A DNA stretch of 17,347 nucleotides from JBILCM01 sp044353165 (GCA_044353165.1 JBILCM010000043.1:1-17347), one strand, 5' to 3'; positions 7,168 through 13,738 are shown, numbered from the stretch's first letter. Program-made: numbers and translations. Notes: generated from the sequence alone by a model not told the origin.

Positions 7168-8382
7168 ATGGCTGGTAATCGCGGTGTTGTGTATGTGGAA
7201 CCAGGGAAAGTGGCAGTACGAGACATTGAGTACCCCGATTTGGTGTTGCGTGATGGCCCGGGAGTCAATCCGTTGAACGTCGGGCGCAAGTGTGAACATG
7301 GCGTGATTCTGAAAGTGATTACGACGAACATCTGCGGCAGTGACCAGCACATGGTGCGTGGACGCACAACAGCACCGAGCGGTCTTGTCTTGGGTCATGA
7401 AATCACGGGTGAAGTGATCGAGATTGGCCGGGACGTGGAGTTTATGAAGAAGGGTGACCTCGTCTCCGTTCCGTTCAACATTGCTTGCGGCCGATGCCGA
7501 AACTGCAAGGAGCGCAACACGAACGTCTGCTTGAATGTAAATCCAGATCGCCCAGGTTCAGCGTATGGGTATGTCGATATGGGCGGTTGGGTCGGTGGAC
7601 AATCGGAATATGTGATGGTACCCTATGCGGATTTCCAATTGCTGAAATTCCCGGATAAAGAGAAAGCGATGGAAAAGATTTTAGATTTGACGATGTTGTC
7701 AGATATTTTTCCGACCGGTTATCATGGCGCCGTAAGCGCTGGTGTGAAACCAGGCTCGACTGTTTACATAGCTGGGGCAGGACCTGTCGGGTTAGCTGCG
7801 GCGCATAGCGCGCAGTTGCTCGGAGCAGCCGTCGTGATTGTTGGTGACTTGAATGCAGAGCGATTGGCGCAGGCGAAGAGCTTCGGGTGTGAAACGGTGA
7901 ATTTGCGCGAGCATCCGAATTTGGGTGAACAGATCGATCAAATCTTGGGTGTACCCGAGGTAGATTGTGCGGTGGATTGTGTCGGCTTCGAAGCATCCGG
8001 TCATGGGAACAATGCGGGTGAGGCGCCTGCAACCGTATTGAACTCCATCATGAGCATCACCCGTGCGGGAGGCAGACTCGGGATTCCTGGACTTTATGTC
8101 ACTGGCGATCCTGGTGCCGTCGATGAAGATGCGAAAATCGGCACATTGAAAATTCGTCTCGGTCTTGGATGGGCGAAGTCCCACACGTTCGTCACAGGTC
8201 AAACGCCAGTCATGCAATACAATCGTGAGTTGATGATGTCCATTCTGAGCGGTCGCGCACAAATCGCCAAAGCGGTGAATGCCACAAAAATTTCGATCGA
8301 TCAAGCGCCAGCAGCGTATATGGAATTTGATAAAGGCGCTTCCAAGAAATTTGTCATTGATCCGCACGGTTCAGTTCGCTAA
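7168..8382 (+). CDS. fdhA: Glutathione-independent formaldehyde dehydrogenase (zinc-dependent MDR family)
   Basis: This enzyme oxidises formaldehyde to formate with NAD+ and needs no glutathione, or dismutates it. It is a 404-residue medium-chain dehydrogenase. Catalytic zinc ligands are visible as C56 (NICGSDQHM), H77 (GHE) and D179 (SDIFPTGYHG). They sit exactly 10 residues after C46, H67 and D169 of the Pseudomonas putida enzyme. The structural zinc is held by C107, C110, C113 and C121. The Rossmann loop is GAGPVG (203-208). The long insertion around 215-330 typical of this subfamily is present (VDCAVDCVGFEASGHG). The ATG at 7168 has GAGGAG 8 bases upstream. An in-frame ATG 51 bases earlier lacks such a site. 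It is a single-gene unit ended by a strong terminator. Likely role: cytosolic aldehyde detoxification. Confidence 0.93.
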   Translation: MAGNRGVVYVEPGKVAVRDIEYPDLVLRDGPGVNPLNVGRKCEHGVILKVITTNICGSDQHMVRGRTTAPSGLVLGHEITGEVIEIGRDVEFMKKGDLVSVPFNIACGRCRNCKERNTNVCLNVNPDRPGSAYGYVDMGGWVGGQSEYVMVPYADFQLLKFPDKEKAMEKILDLTMLSDIFPTGYHGAVSAGVKPGSTVYIAGAGPVGLAAAHSAQLLGAAVVIVGDLNAERLAQAKSFGCETVNLREHPNLGEQIDQILGVPEVDCAVDCVGFEASGHGNNAGEAPATVLNSIMSITRAGGRLGIPGLYVTGDPGAVDEDAKIGTLKIRLGLGWAKSHTFVTGQTPVMQYNRELMMSILSGRAQIAKAVNATKISIDQAPAAYMEFDKGASKKFVIDPHGSVR

Positions 8383-8384
8383 AC

Positions 8385-8430
8385 ACCAAAAAATCTTCAG
8401 TTCCCTTAAGGGCGCTGAAGATTTTTTGGT
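8385..8430. terminator. Bidirectional terminator shared by fdhA and the phosphatase gene
   Basis: A perfect 16-bp stem (8385-8400 with 8415-8430) has A6 on the left arm and T6 on the right, so it works in both directions. The loop holds a further small palindrome, CCCTTAAGGG (8403-8412). The right part encodes the last residues and stop codon of the opposing phosphatase gene. Confidence 0.9.
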
Positions 8431-9152
8431 TGCGTGGACATCGTTGGCTCCGGCACAATTTCCTTCATCCGCATCCGAATCGCATCAGCAGCTGCGACAC
8501 CGGCGCGCTCCTCGATCAACGCATATCCCAGCGATAAATTGGGTCTTCTACGGGTGTTATGCGCATCCGTAGCTAGCGTATGAATCATCTCGCGCTCGAG
8601 CATCTGTAACGCAAATTTCTGAACTTCCGAACCGTTGTTTCCGATCAAGCTGTCGACGGATACTTGCGTCCATGCGCCCAGTCCGATCAAGCGATCCAGC
8701 AACTGAGGCTGTTCCCGAAAAAACACGTGCCGCTCCGGATGCGGAATGATCATCGTTGTCCCGCGCTGACGGAGCATCTCCAAGACGTCGGGGGTATCCG
8801 GATGATAACCTTCCCAAGCTTGTTCAAGCAGAAGAAACCGTTCATTGTGATCCAGATAACATATTTCTCCATCCGCTAATGCCTTCTGTACGAACGGTAT
8901 ATTTTCAAGCCGTACTTCGTGCCCCGGTACAATATGGAGGGGGATCTCCCGTTGATCCAACTCTTTCTGCAGCGCCGCCGTGAGTTCAATGACGCGTTCG
9001 CGAACCACTTTCCATGCATGGTTATAATGCGGAGTTGCGACAACGGTGCGGATGCCGTCTTCATATGCCAACCGTGCCATCGCGATGGACATCTCCATAT
9101 TCACAGCGCCATCATCAACCCCGGGCAGAATATGGCAATGAATATCAATCAA
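8406..9152 (-). CDS. PHP-family protein tyrosine phosphatase (CpsB/CapC/YwqE type)
   Basis: CpsB/YwqE enzymes are manganese-dependent phosphatases of the PHP fold. They dephosphorylate bacterial tyrosine kinases and related proteins and usually control exopolysaccharide synthesis. Metal-ligand motifs are all present: HCH (5-7, IDIHCHILPGVDDGA), TPHY (40-43), GHE (77-79), HPER (138-141) and DAH (196-198). The length, 248 residues, is normal. I chose the TTG at 9152: AGGAGG lies 7 bases upstream (9160-9165) and the conserved family start MIDIHCH follows at once. An upstream in-frame ATG (9185) precedes the Shine-Dalgarno site and would add 11 odd residues. No kinase or polysaccharide genes are nearby, so its partner is encoded elsewhere. 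Confidence 0.88.
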   Translation of the reverse strand: MIDIHCHILPGVDDGAVNMEMSIAMARLAYEDGIRTVVATPHYNHAWKVVRERVIELTAALQKELDQREIPLHIVPGHEVRLENIPFVQKALADGEICYLDHNERFLLLEQAWEGYHPDTPDVLEMLRQRGTTMIIPHPERHVFFREQPQLLDRLIGLGAWTQVSVDSLIGNNGSEVQKFALQMLEREMIHTLATDAHNTRRRPNLSLGYALIEERAGVAAADAIRMRMKEIVPEPTMSTQPKNLQRP

Positions 9153-9159
9153 GCAGAAC

Positions 9160-9165
9160 CCTCCT
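9160..9165 (-). promoter_or_regulatory. Shine-Dalgarno that fixes the TTG start of the phosphatase gene
   Basis: AGGAGG on the minus strand lies 7 bases before the TTG at 9152. It sits inside the longer reading frame from 9185, which argues against the upstream ATG. Confidence 0.75.
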
Positions 9166-9215
9166 AAGCGCGTTCGGTTATTCATAGGTTAACAAAGCAT
9201 GAATCAAAAATCCAA

Positions 9216-9244
9216 TGGAAATTCAGTAGCAGAACGAGTAAAAT
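9216..9244 (+). promoter_or_regulatory. Candidate sigma-A promoter for nadE-acpS
   Basis: TGGAAA (9216-9221) and TAAAAT (9239-9244) are 17 bases apart. The -10 is 5 of 6 to consensus and overlaps the -10 of the opposing promoter. Confidence 0.5.
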
Positions 9245-9264
9245 GTATGGCAAAAGGTTGTCAA
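9237..9264 (-). promoter_or_regulatory. Candidate promoter for the PHP phosphatase gene
   Basis: On the minus strand a perfect TTGACA (9259-9264) and TTTACT (9237-9242) are 16 bases apart. The TTGACA lies within an 11-base inverted repeat (GGTTG-T-CAACC, 9256-9266), a possible protein-binding site. Confidence 0.45.
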
Positions 9265-9295
9265 CCGACCGACAGCCAGGTAAGGAGTGAAATCC

Positions 9296-10105
9296 ATGAG
9301 CAAGCAACAAGAAATTATAGACACACTCGGCGTAAAACCAACGATCGATGTGGCATTAGAAATACGTAAGCGTGTGGATTTCTTAAAGAACTATGTGCGC
9401 CAATCCGGCACGACGGGGCTGCTCATTGCGATTAGCGGCGGCGTAGACAGTGCGGTAACGACAGGCTTATGCAAACAGGCCACGGATGAACTTCGACAAG
9501 AGACGGGTCGCGATTATCGTACGGTCGGGGTGCTTCAACCGTATGGCGATCAAGTCGATATTGACGACAGTCGTTCCGTGGTCAAGGCGTTTGCGTTGGC
9601 TCATGCGGTCGAGATGAACATCCAGGAAGCTGTCGATGAGGTTGCCACCGAATCAGAATATGCATTAAAGCATCTGGGTATTCATCGTCACCTAAGCAAA
9701 CAAGGGAAAGGCAACATCAAAGCGCGCACCCGAATGGTGATGCAATATGCGCTTGCATTTGAGATGAATTTACTCGTTGTAGGGACGGATCACGCTTCGG
9801 AAGCTATCACCGGATTTTACACAAAATATGGGGACGGCGCTGTGGACATTACACCGCTAAGCACATTGAATAAACGGCAAGTCAGGCAATTGGCACTTGC
9901 CCTAGGCGTGCCGGAGAAGATCGTGACGAAAGTGCCGACAGCCGGGTTGTGGGACGGACAAACCGATGAAAGTGAATTGGGAATCACCTATGAAGCGAAT
10001 TCGGATTATTTAGAAGGCCAATCAATCGATGAGGCGACGCGTCTGAAATTGGAGAAGCAATATGACAAAACCGCGCACAAACGTGCCCCGATTCCCGGGA
10101 TTTAA
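9296..10105 (+). CDS. nadE: Ammonia-dependent NAD+ synthetase
   Basis: NadE makes NAD+ from nicotinic acid adenine dinucleotide, ATP and ammonia, the last step of NAD synthesis. The 269-residue length fits the short ammonia-dependent form without a glutaminase domain (B. subtilis NadE, 272). The pyrophosphatase P-loop SGGVDS is at residues 47-52. Other conserved parts are GNIKARTRMVMQYA, GTDHASEAITGFYTKYGDG and KVPTAGLWDGQTDESELG. The ATG at 9296 has AAGGAG 8 bases upstream. A GTG three codons earlier overlaps that site and is less likely. acpS starts 6 bases after the stop, so the two are probably co-transcribed. Confidence 0.96.
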   Translation: MSKQQEIIDTLGVKPTIDVALEIRKRVDFLKNYVRQSGTTGLLIAISGGVDSAVTTGLCKQATDELRQETGRDYRTVGVLQPYGDQVDIDDSRSVVKAFALAHAVEMNIQEAVDEVATESEYALKHLGIHRHLSKQGKGNIKARTRMVMQYALAFEMNLLVVGTDHASEAITGFYTKYGDGAVDITPLSTLNKRQVRQLALALGVPEKIVTKVPTAGLWDGQTDESELGITYEANSDYLEGQSIDEATRLKLEKQYDKTAHKRAPIPGI

Positions 10106-10111
10106 GCGGGT

Positions 10112-10507
10112 ATGATTATCGGCACGGGGATCGATATTGTCGGACTTGAACGGATCGGACGCATCGTGCAAGGTGAACGCAGCGCATCGTTCTTACGGCG
10201 CATCTTAACCGATCAAGAGCTTGCTGCCGCGGAGGCGAAACAAGCGCGATTCCCTCGATATGTCGCCTTCATCGCGGGCCGCTGGGCTGTGAAGGAGGCT
10301 GTGGCCAAAGCGATCGGTTGTGGTATTGGCGGCATGATCGGTTTTCGCGACATCGAGGTACTCTCGGATTTGCAAGGAAAGCCTGTATGTAGAGTGTCGC
10401 AATCCGCTTGGGAGCGGCTAGGTATCGAATCTCCATACCGTCTGCATGTCTCCATCTCACACGCTGACGGCTGGGCGACGGCAATGGCGATTGTCGAAGA
10501 CAGCTAG
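10112..10507 (+). CDS. acpS: Holo-[acyl-carrier-protein] synthase
   Basis: AcpS moves the 4'-phosphopantetheine arm from coenzyme A to a serine of apo-ACP, which activates it for fatty acid synthesis. The 131-residue protein shows the magnesium-binding N terminus GTGIDIV (D8) and the WAVKEA motif (58-63, with E62 as catalytic or metal-binding residue). The tail LHVSISHADGWATAMAIVE is typical. The start has only a weak Shine-Dalgarno (GCGGG), and the nadE stop is 6 bases upstream, so translation is probably coupled to nadE. The position just before the ydcC-like gene and alr is the standard Bacillales arrangement. Confidence 0.95.
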   Translation: MIIGTGIDIVGLERIGRIVQGERSASFLRRILTDQELAAAEAKQARFPRYVAFIAGRWAVKEAVAKAIGCGIGGMIGFRDIEVLSDLQGKPVCRVSQSAWERLGIESPYRLHVSISHADGWATAMAIVEDS

Positions 10508-10510
10508 TCT

Positions 10511-10539
10511 GCATAAATGTCCAACCCCTCACATAAGTA
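10511..10539 (+). promoter_or_regulatory. Possible sigma-E-like promoter before the LolA-like lipoprotein gene
   Basis: GCATAAA (10511-10517), a 14-base spacer and CATAAGTA (10532-10539) partly resemble the mother-cell sigma-E pattern (KMATATT-N14-CATACAHT), mainly in the ATA and CATA cores. The B. subtilis orthologue ydcC is, to my recollection, a sporulation gene. The match is imperfect. Confidence 0.25.
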
Positions 10540-10576
10540 TGATATCGATGGATGATATCGAGCGGAGGGGAGCCTC

Positions 10577-11644
10577 ATGAGGCGGAAAAATGGGATGAGC
10601 ATGTGGATCGGGATAGCGATCGTAATGGTGTTGCTATCAGCTTGCGGAGGAACGAAGAAAGCGGCGGATGTTGTTACCGATTTGGAGCGAATGACGGGGA
10701 AGTTGGAAAGTTATCACACTGCGGGCACCATGGTTTTACATACAGGTCAAGAGCCGCAGACCTACGGTGTCGTTGTCAGCTACCAGAAACCTCATTATTA
10801 CCGCATTGCGCTGACGAACGAAGCGAAAGACATTACGCAAGTTGTGCTTCGTAATGATGATGGTGTCTTTGTGCTGACGCCCCATCTGAACAAAAGTTTT
10901 CGCTTCCAAAGCGATTGGCCCAAAAATCAAGGGCAAGCTTATTTATATGAAACGTTAGCGCAATCCATCATTAGTGATGAACAACGTCAACTGATTACGG
11001 AAGAGAACACGTACGTCTTTGATGTCATGGCGAATTACCAGAATGCTTCCTTCGTTCGCCAGCGAATATGGTTAAATAAAGACAACTACGCGCCGAAGCG
11101 GGTCACCATTACCGATGGCGACGAGCATGAGATGGTTACCGTGACGTTCGATTCATTCGATTTTAACAAGAAGTTTGATTCGGGCTGGTTTGATATGCAG
11201 AAGAACATGACGAGCATCTCCATCCAATCGGTCCCCGTCGTTGCGGATGAGAATAACCCGAACATGACGGACAATCTGACGGATCCGAACGAGACATCCG
11301 CTGCAGGAATCATCTATCCGTCCTACGTGCCCGACCAAGTGACAGAGAGCCAACCTTCGGTCATTCGTCTCGGAGAGCGTGAGGCCATTATGTTGCGATA
11401 TACAGGCGCATACAATTACACCCTTGTTCAGTCGAAGTCGCAAGAGGAACGCATGGTATCGAATTCCTATGGCACCGTCGTCGACATTGATCTCGGGGAG
11501 ACGGTCGGGATTTGGATTGGGGAAGATCAGCGTACACTCATGTGGACGAATGACGGGGTTGACTATCGATTGGCGAGCGGAGATTTGCCTTACGCAGAGA
11601 TGGTTAACATTGCCCGCTCTTTGTTTGGACAAACCGGGAAATAA
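10577..11644 (+). CDS. LolA-like outer-surface lipoprotein (YdcC family)
   Basis: This is a secreted lipoprotein anchored to the outer face of the membrane. Residues 1-23 form a signal peptide: MRRK positive start, hydrophobic core, then lipobox LSAC with C23 as the lipidated cysteine. Residues about 30-230 resemble the LolA/COG2834 fold, with repeated beta-strand-like segments (YHTAGTMVLHTG, YYRIALTN, FVLTPHLNKSFRFQSDWP). The last 100 residues, with IYPSYVPDQV at the start and MLRYTGAYNYTLVQS through WTNDGVDYRLASGDLPYAEMVNIARSL, look like a DUF4367-type domain. The length, 355, fits YdcC. GGAGGGG is 6 bases before the ATG. In other Bacillales it sits between acpS and alr, as here. Role unknown, possibly envelope or sporulation related. 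Confidence 0.85.
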   Translation: MRRKNGMSMWIGIAIVMVLLSACGGTKKAADVVTDLERMTGKLESYHTAGTMVLHTGQEPQTYGVVVSYQKPHYYRIALTNEAKDITQVVLRNDDGVFVLTPHLNKSFRFQSDWPKNQGQAYLYETLAQSIISDEQRQLITEENTYVFDVMANYQNASFVRQRIWLNKDNYAPKRVTITDGDEHEMVTVTFDSFDFNKKFDSGWFDMQKNMTSISIQSVPVVADENNPNMTDNLTDPNETSAAGIIYPSYVPDQVTESQPSVIRLGEREAIMLRYTGAYNYTLVQSKSQEERMVSNSYGTVVDIDLGETVGIWIGEDQRTLMWTNDGVDYRLASGDLPYAEMVNIARSLFGQTGK

Positions 11645-11666
11645 TTATTGATGGAAGTGACAACGA

Positions 11667-12839
11667 TTGGACACGTATCGATGGACGCGAGCGGAGATTG
11701 ATCTGGATGCAATCGCGTTTAATCTGAACCAATTTCGTGAGGCGCTTGGTCCGCGAATGAAAATCATGGCCGTAGTCAAGGCCAACGCCTACGGACACGG
11801 CGCAGTTCAAGTCGCCATGGAGGCCCTTCGCTGTGGCGTTGATTATTTGGCGGTGGCCTTCCTTGATGAAGCGTTAGAACTGCGTCGACATGGCATAACG
11901 GCTCCCATCTTGACGCTAGGGTACACACCGCCAGCAGGGGTTCATGTGGCCAAAACACATGACATTACGTTAACTGTGTTCGACACAGACGTGTTGCAAG
12001 CGGCGATGCATAGTCATGGCGATGACGGGCAACCGTTACGCGTGCATATCAAGATCGATACGGGAATGGGACGACTAGGCTTACCGGTAGGTTCTCAAGC
12101 GATCACGTTCATCGATCAAGCACTGCAGATGAAGGGGGTCTTCATCGAAGGGTTATATACCCACTATGCATGCGCTGATGAAACGGACAAATCTTATACG
12201 ATCAACCAGCATCAGAAATTTCAGGCGATTGTGGAGCATTATCGCGCACAAGGCATAAACTTCCCCATCTTGCATGCGGGGAACAGTGCGGCCGGCATCG
12301 ACACGCCGGAGTTAAGTTTTACGATGCTACGACTCGGTATAAGCATGTATGGCTTGTATCCTTCAGAACAAGTCCATCGTGCGCGCGTACAACTGCGCCC
12401 GGCGATGTCGCTGAAGACAAGTGTTGTGATGGCCAAAAAGTTGCCGCCTCACAGTGGCGTGAGTTACGGTGCGAAGTATAAAACAAGCGGTCAAGAAATC
12501 ATTGCGACGCTTCCGATTGGTTATGCCGACGGGTACTCCCGGCTGCACAACGGCAAGGCACATGCGTTATTAAGAGGGAAACGGGTGCCGATTGTGGGTA
12601 ATATTTGCATGGACCAGTGTATGGTTCGCGTAGATGAGCCTCCGGTCGAGGTTGGAGATGAAGTTGTGCTTTTGGGTCAACAAGGCGATGCGCAGATTAG
12701 CGCTGACGAACTAGCGAAACAACTGGGAACGATTCCTTATGAAATCACATGTATGGTGTCGCATCGTGTGCCCCGGGTTTACATCCGCGACGGACAGATC
12801 ATCACATTCGATAACCCTCTACTGCGCAGTTCGTTGTAG
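11667..12839 (+). CDS. alr: Alanine racemase
   Basis: Alr is a PLP enzyme that interconverts L- and D-alanine and supplies D-alanine for peptidoglycan. The 390-residue protein has the PLP lysine K38 in AVVKANAYGHG and the second catalytic base Y267 in GVSYGAKY. It also has the PLP-site stretches HIKIDTGMGRLG and LHAGNSAA, and the C-terminal GNICMDQCMV. It starts with TTG at 11667. A stop codon lies three codons upstream in frame and the next ATG would remove the N-terminal strand and come close to K38, so TTG is essentially forced. The Shine-Dalgarno (GGAAGTGA, 11653-11660) is weak. The lipoprotein gene ends 22 bases upstream, so they are probably co-transcribed. Confidence 0.96.
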   Translation: MDTYRWTRAEIDLDAIAFNLNQFREALGPRMKIMAVVKANAYGHGAVQVAMEALRCGVDYLAVAFLDEALELRRHGITAPILTLGYTPPAGVHVAKTHDITLTVFDTDVLQAAMHSHGDDGQPLRVHIKIDTGMGRLGLPVGSQAITFIDQALQMKGVFIEGLYTHYACADETDKSYTINQHQKFQAIVEHYRAQGINFPILHAGNSAAGIDTPELSFTMLRLGISMYGLYPSEQVHRARVQLRPAMSLKTSVVMAKKLPPHSGVSYGAKYKTSGQEIIATLPIGYADGYSRLHNGKAHALLRGKRVPIVGNICMDQCMVRVDEPPVEVGDEVVLLGQQGDAQISADELAKQLGTIPYEITCMVSHRVPRVYIRDGQIITFDNPLLRSSL

Positions 12840-12921
12840 CCGTGTAACATTTTACCACTTCAAGAAAAGACATGTGAAAAAGGAGTTTTCCCTCCTTCGT
12901 CGAATATTTATAACTTGCGAT

Positions 12922-12963
12922 ACATAAGTATATACCCTGAACATATACTTGTGTTTGTATAAT
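12922..12963 (+). promoter_or_regulatory. ndoAI promoter -10 with an overlapping large inverted repeat
   Basis: A perfect TATAAT (12958-12963) has only a poor -35 at the 17-base distance (CCCTGA, 12935-12940). Around that -35 lies a dyad: AAGTATAT (12926-12933) and ATATACTT (12943-12950) with a 9-base spacer. It extends to 12-base arms (12922-12933 and 12943-12954) with one mismatch. The position suggests an operator, perhaps for the NdoAI ribbon-helix-helix protein or for an activator. Confidence 0.6.
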
Positions 12964-13002
12964 TTTCCACCTTCTTCGCCATAATGGTAGTGGAGGATGG
13001 CA

Positions 13003-13044
13003 ATGTTCTTGGAGGTGTATCTGCACGGTGTCCAATGTCCATAA
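13003..13044 (+). CDS. Possible 13-residue leader peptide overlapping the ndoAI start
   Basis: ATG at 13003 follows GGAGG (12992-12996) at an ideal 6-base spacing and reads 13 codons to TAA at 13042. It overlaps the first 17 bases of ndoAI in another frame. A second ATG two codons earlier (12997) is in the same frame. The reading encodes MFLEVYLHGVQCP. It may be a translational coupler for the antitoxin, or chance. Confidence 0.3.
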   Translation: MFLEVYLHGVQCP

Positions 13045-13309
13045 CACCAAGAGAATCATGATCAGCTTGCCGGATCAATTGTTGCAGGAAGTGGATGGAA
13101 TCGTAGAACGCGAAAATTCCAACCGCAGCGAGCTCATTCGACAAGCCATGAAGCTGTACCTTACCGAACGGAAGAAACGGGTCCTCCGAGAAACGATGCA
13201 GCGAGGATACATGGAGATGGCAAAAATCAACTTGCATATGAGCGCTGAAGCGTTCCTGGCTGAACAAGAAGCAGAAGGCACCCTTAACCGATTAGTAAGC
13301 GGGGTGTAG
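13028..13309 (+). CDS. ndoAI: EndoAI antitoxin (ribbon-helix-helix)
   Basis: This is the antitoxin that binds and inhibits the NdoA ribonuclease and probably binds its own promoter DNA. The 93-residue length equals my recollection of B. subtilis NdoAI. The N-terminal RHH/CopG-type domain is KRIMISLPDQLLQEVDGIVE followed by SNRSELIRQAMKLYL. The C-terminal toxin-binding tail is RGYMEMAKINLHMSAEAFLAEQEAE and ends in RLVSGV, nearly identical to the Bacillus form. Translation starts at GTG 13028, about 10 bases after GGAGGTG (13011-13017). The first in-frame ATG would delete part of the RHH strand. The toxin gene starts 3 bases after its stop, so synthesis is tightly coupled. Confidence 0.93.
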   Translation: MSNVHNTKRIMISLPDQLLQEVDGIVERENSNRSELIRQAMKLYLTERKKRVLRETMQRGYMEMAKINLHMSAEAFLAEQEAEGTLNRLVSGV

Positions 13310-13312
13310 CCC

Positions 13313-13663
13313 TTGATCGTCAAAAGAGGGGATGTGTTTTTTGCGGATTTGTCGCCGGTTGTAGGTTCGGAACAAGGCGGTGTAAGACCCGTCCTGGTCA
13401 TACAGAATGACATTGGCAACCGGTTCAGTCCAACGGTGATCGTCGCGGCCATTACGGCGCAAATCCAGAAAGCGAAGCTTCCTACGCATGTCGAGATCGA
13501 TGCCGAATCGCATGGATTTGATCGAAACTCGGTTGTTTTGTTAGAACAAATTCGCACGATCGACAAGCAGCGTTTGACGGATAAGGTGACGCATCTGGAT
13601 GATGAGACGATGCGCAAGGTCGATGATTCGTTACAAATCAGTGTCGGATTGATTGATTTTTAG
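13313..13663 (+). CDS. ndoA: EndoA (MazF/PemK-type) endoribonuclease toxin
   Basis: NdoA is a sequence-specific mRNA interferase; the B. subtilis enzyme cuts at UACAU. The 116-residue protein is nearly identical in large blocks to what I recall of that enzyme. Examples are MIVKRGDVFFADLSPVVGS, GGVRPVLVIQNDIGNRFSPT, AAITAQIQKAKLPTHVEI, LLEQIRTIDKQRLTDKVTHL and the end LQISVGLIDF. The cleavage specificity is therefore probably the same. It uses a TTG start, as in B. subtilis, 3 bases after the antitoxin stop and with only a poor Shine-Dalgarno. That keeps toxin output below antitoxin output. Downstream is a terminator-like hairpin and then tex, with no rsb-sigB operon in between. Confidence 0.95.
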   Translation: MIVKRGDVFFADLSPVVGSEQGGVRPVLVIQNDIGNRFSPTVIVAAITAQIQKAKLPTHVEIDAESHGFDRNSVVLLEQIRTIDKQRLTDKVTHLDDETMRKVDDSLQISVGLIDF

Positions 13664-13686
13664 GGCGGACTTTAAGATGGACGAAG

Positions 13687-13717
13687 CGGGGGGTAGAAGA
13701 CCCTCGTTTTTTGTTTT
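13687..13717 (+). terminator. Terminator-like hairpin between ndoA and tex
   Basis: A G-rich left arm (CGGGGGGT, from 13687) pairs, with a bulge and a G-T pair, with ACCCTCG (13700-13706). TTTTTTGTTTT follows. Only 21 bases separate its T-run from the tex start and no promoter is visible there. It is therefore either leaky or works as an attenuator. Confidence 0.65.
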
Positions 13718-13738
13718 GGCATGGGGAGGAGAACGGGA

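Noticed and set aside
7792..8367. Long reading frame (191 codons) antisense to fdhA
   Set aside because: It lies wholly inside a well-supported enzyme gene, has no ribosome binding site and its product resembles no family; it is a shadow of fdhA.
11153..11632. Reading frame of 159 codons antisense to the LolA-like lipoprotein gene
   Set aside because: The sense protein has a lipobox, domain pattern and good Shine-Dalgarno; the antisense frame has none of these.
12878..12899. Hairpin AAGGAG / CTCCTT after alr
   Set aside because: On the plus strand it lacks a T-run. The T-run is on the minus strand, where no gene ends here. I therefore did not call it the alr terminator.
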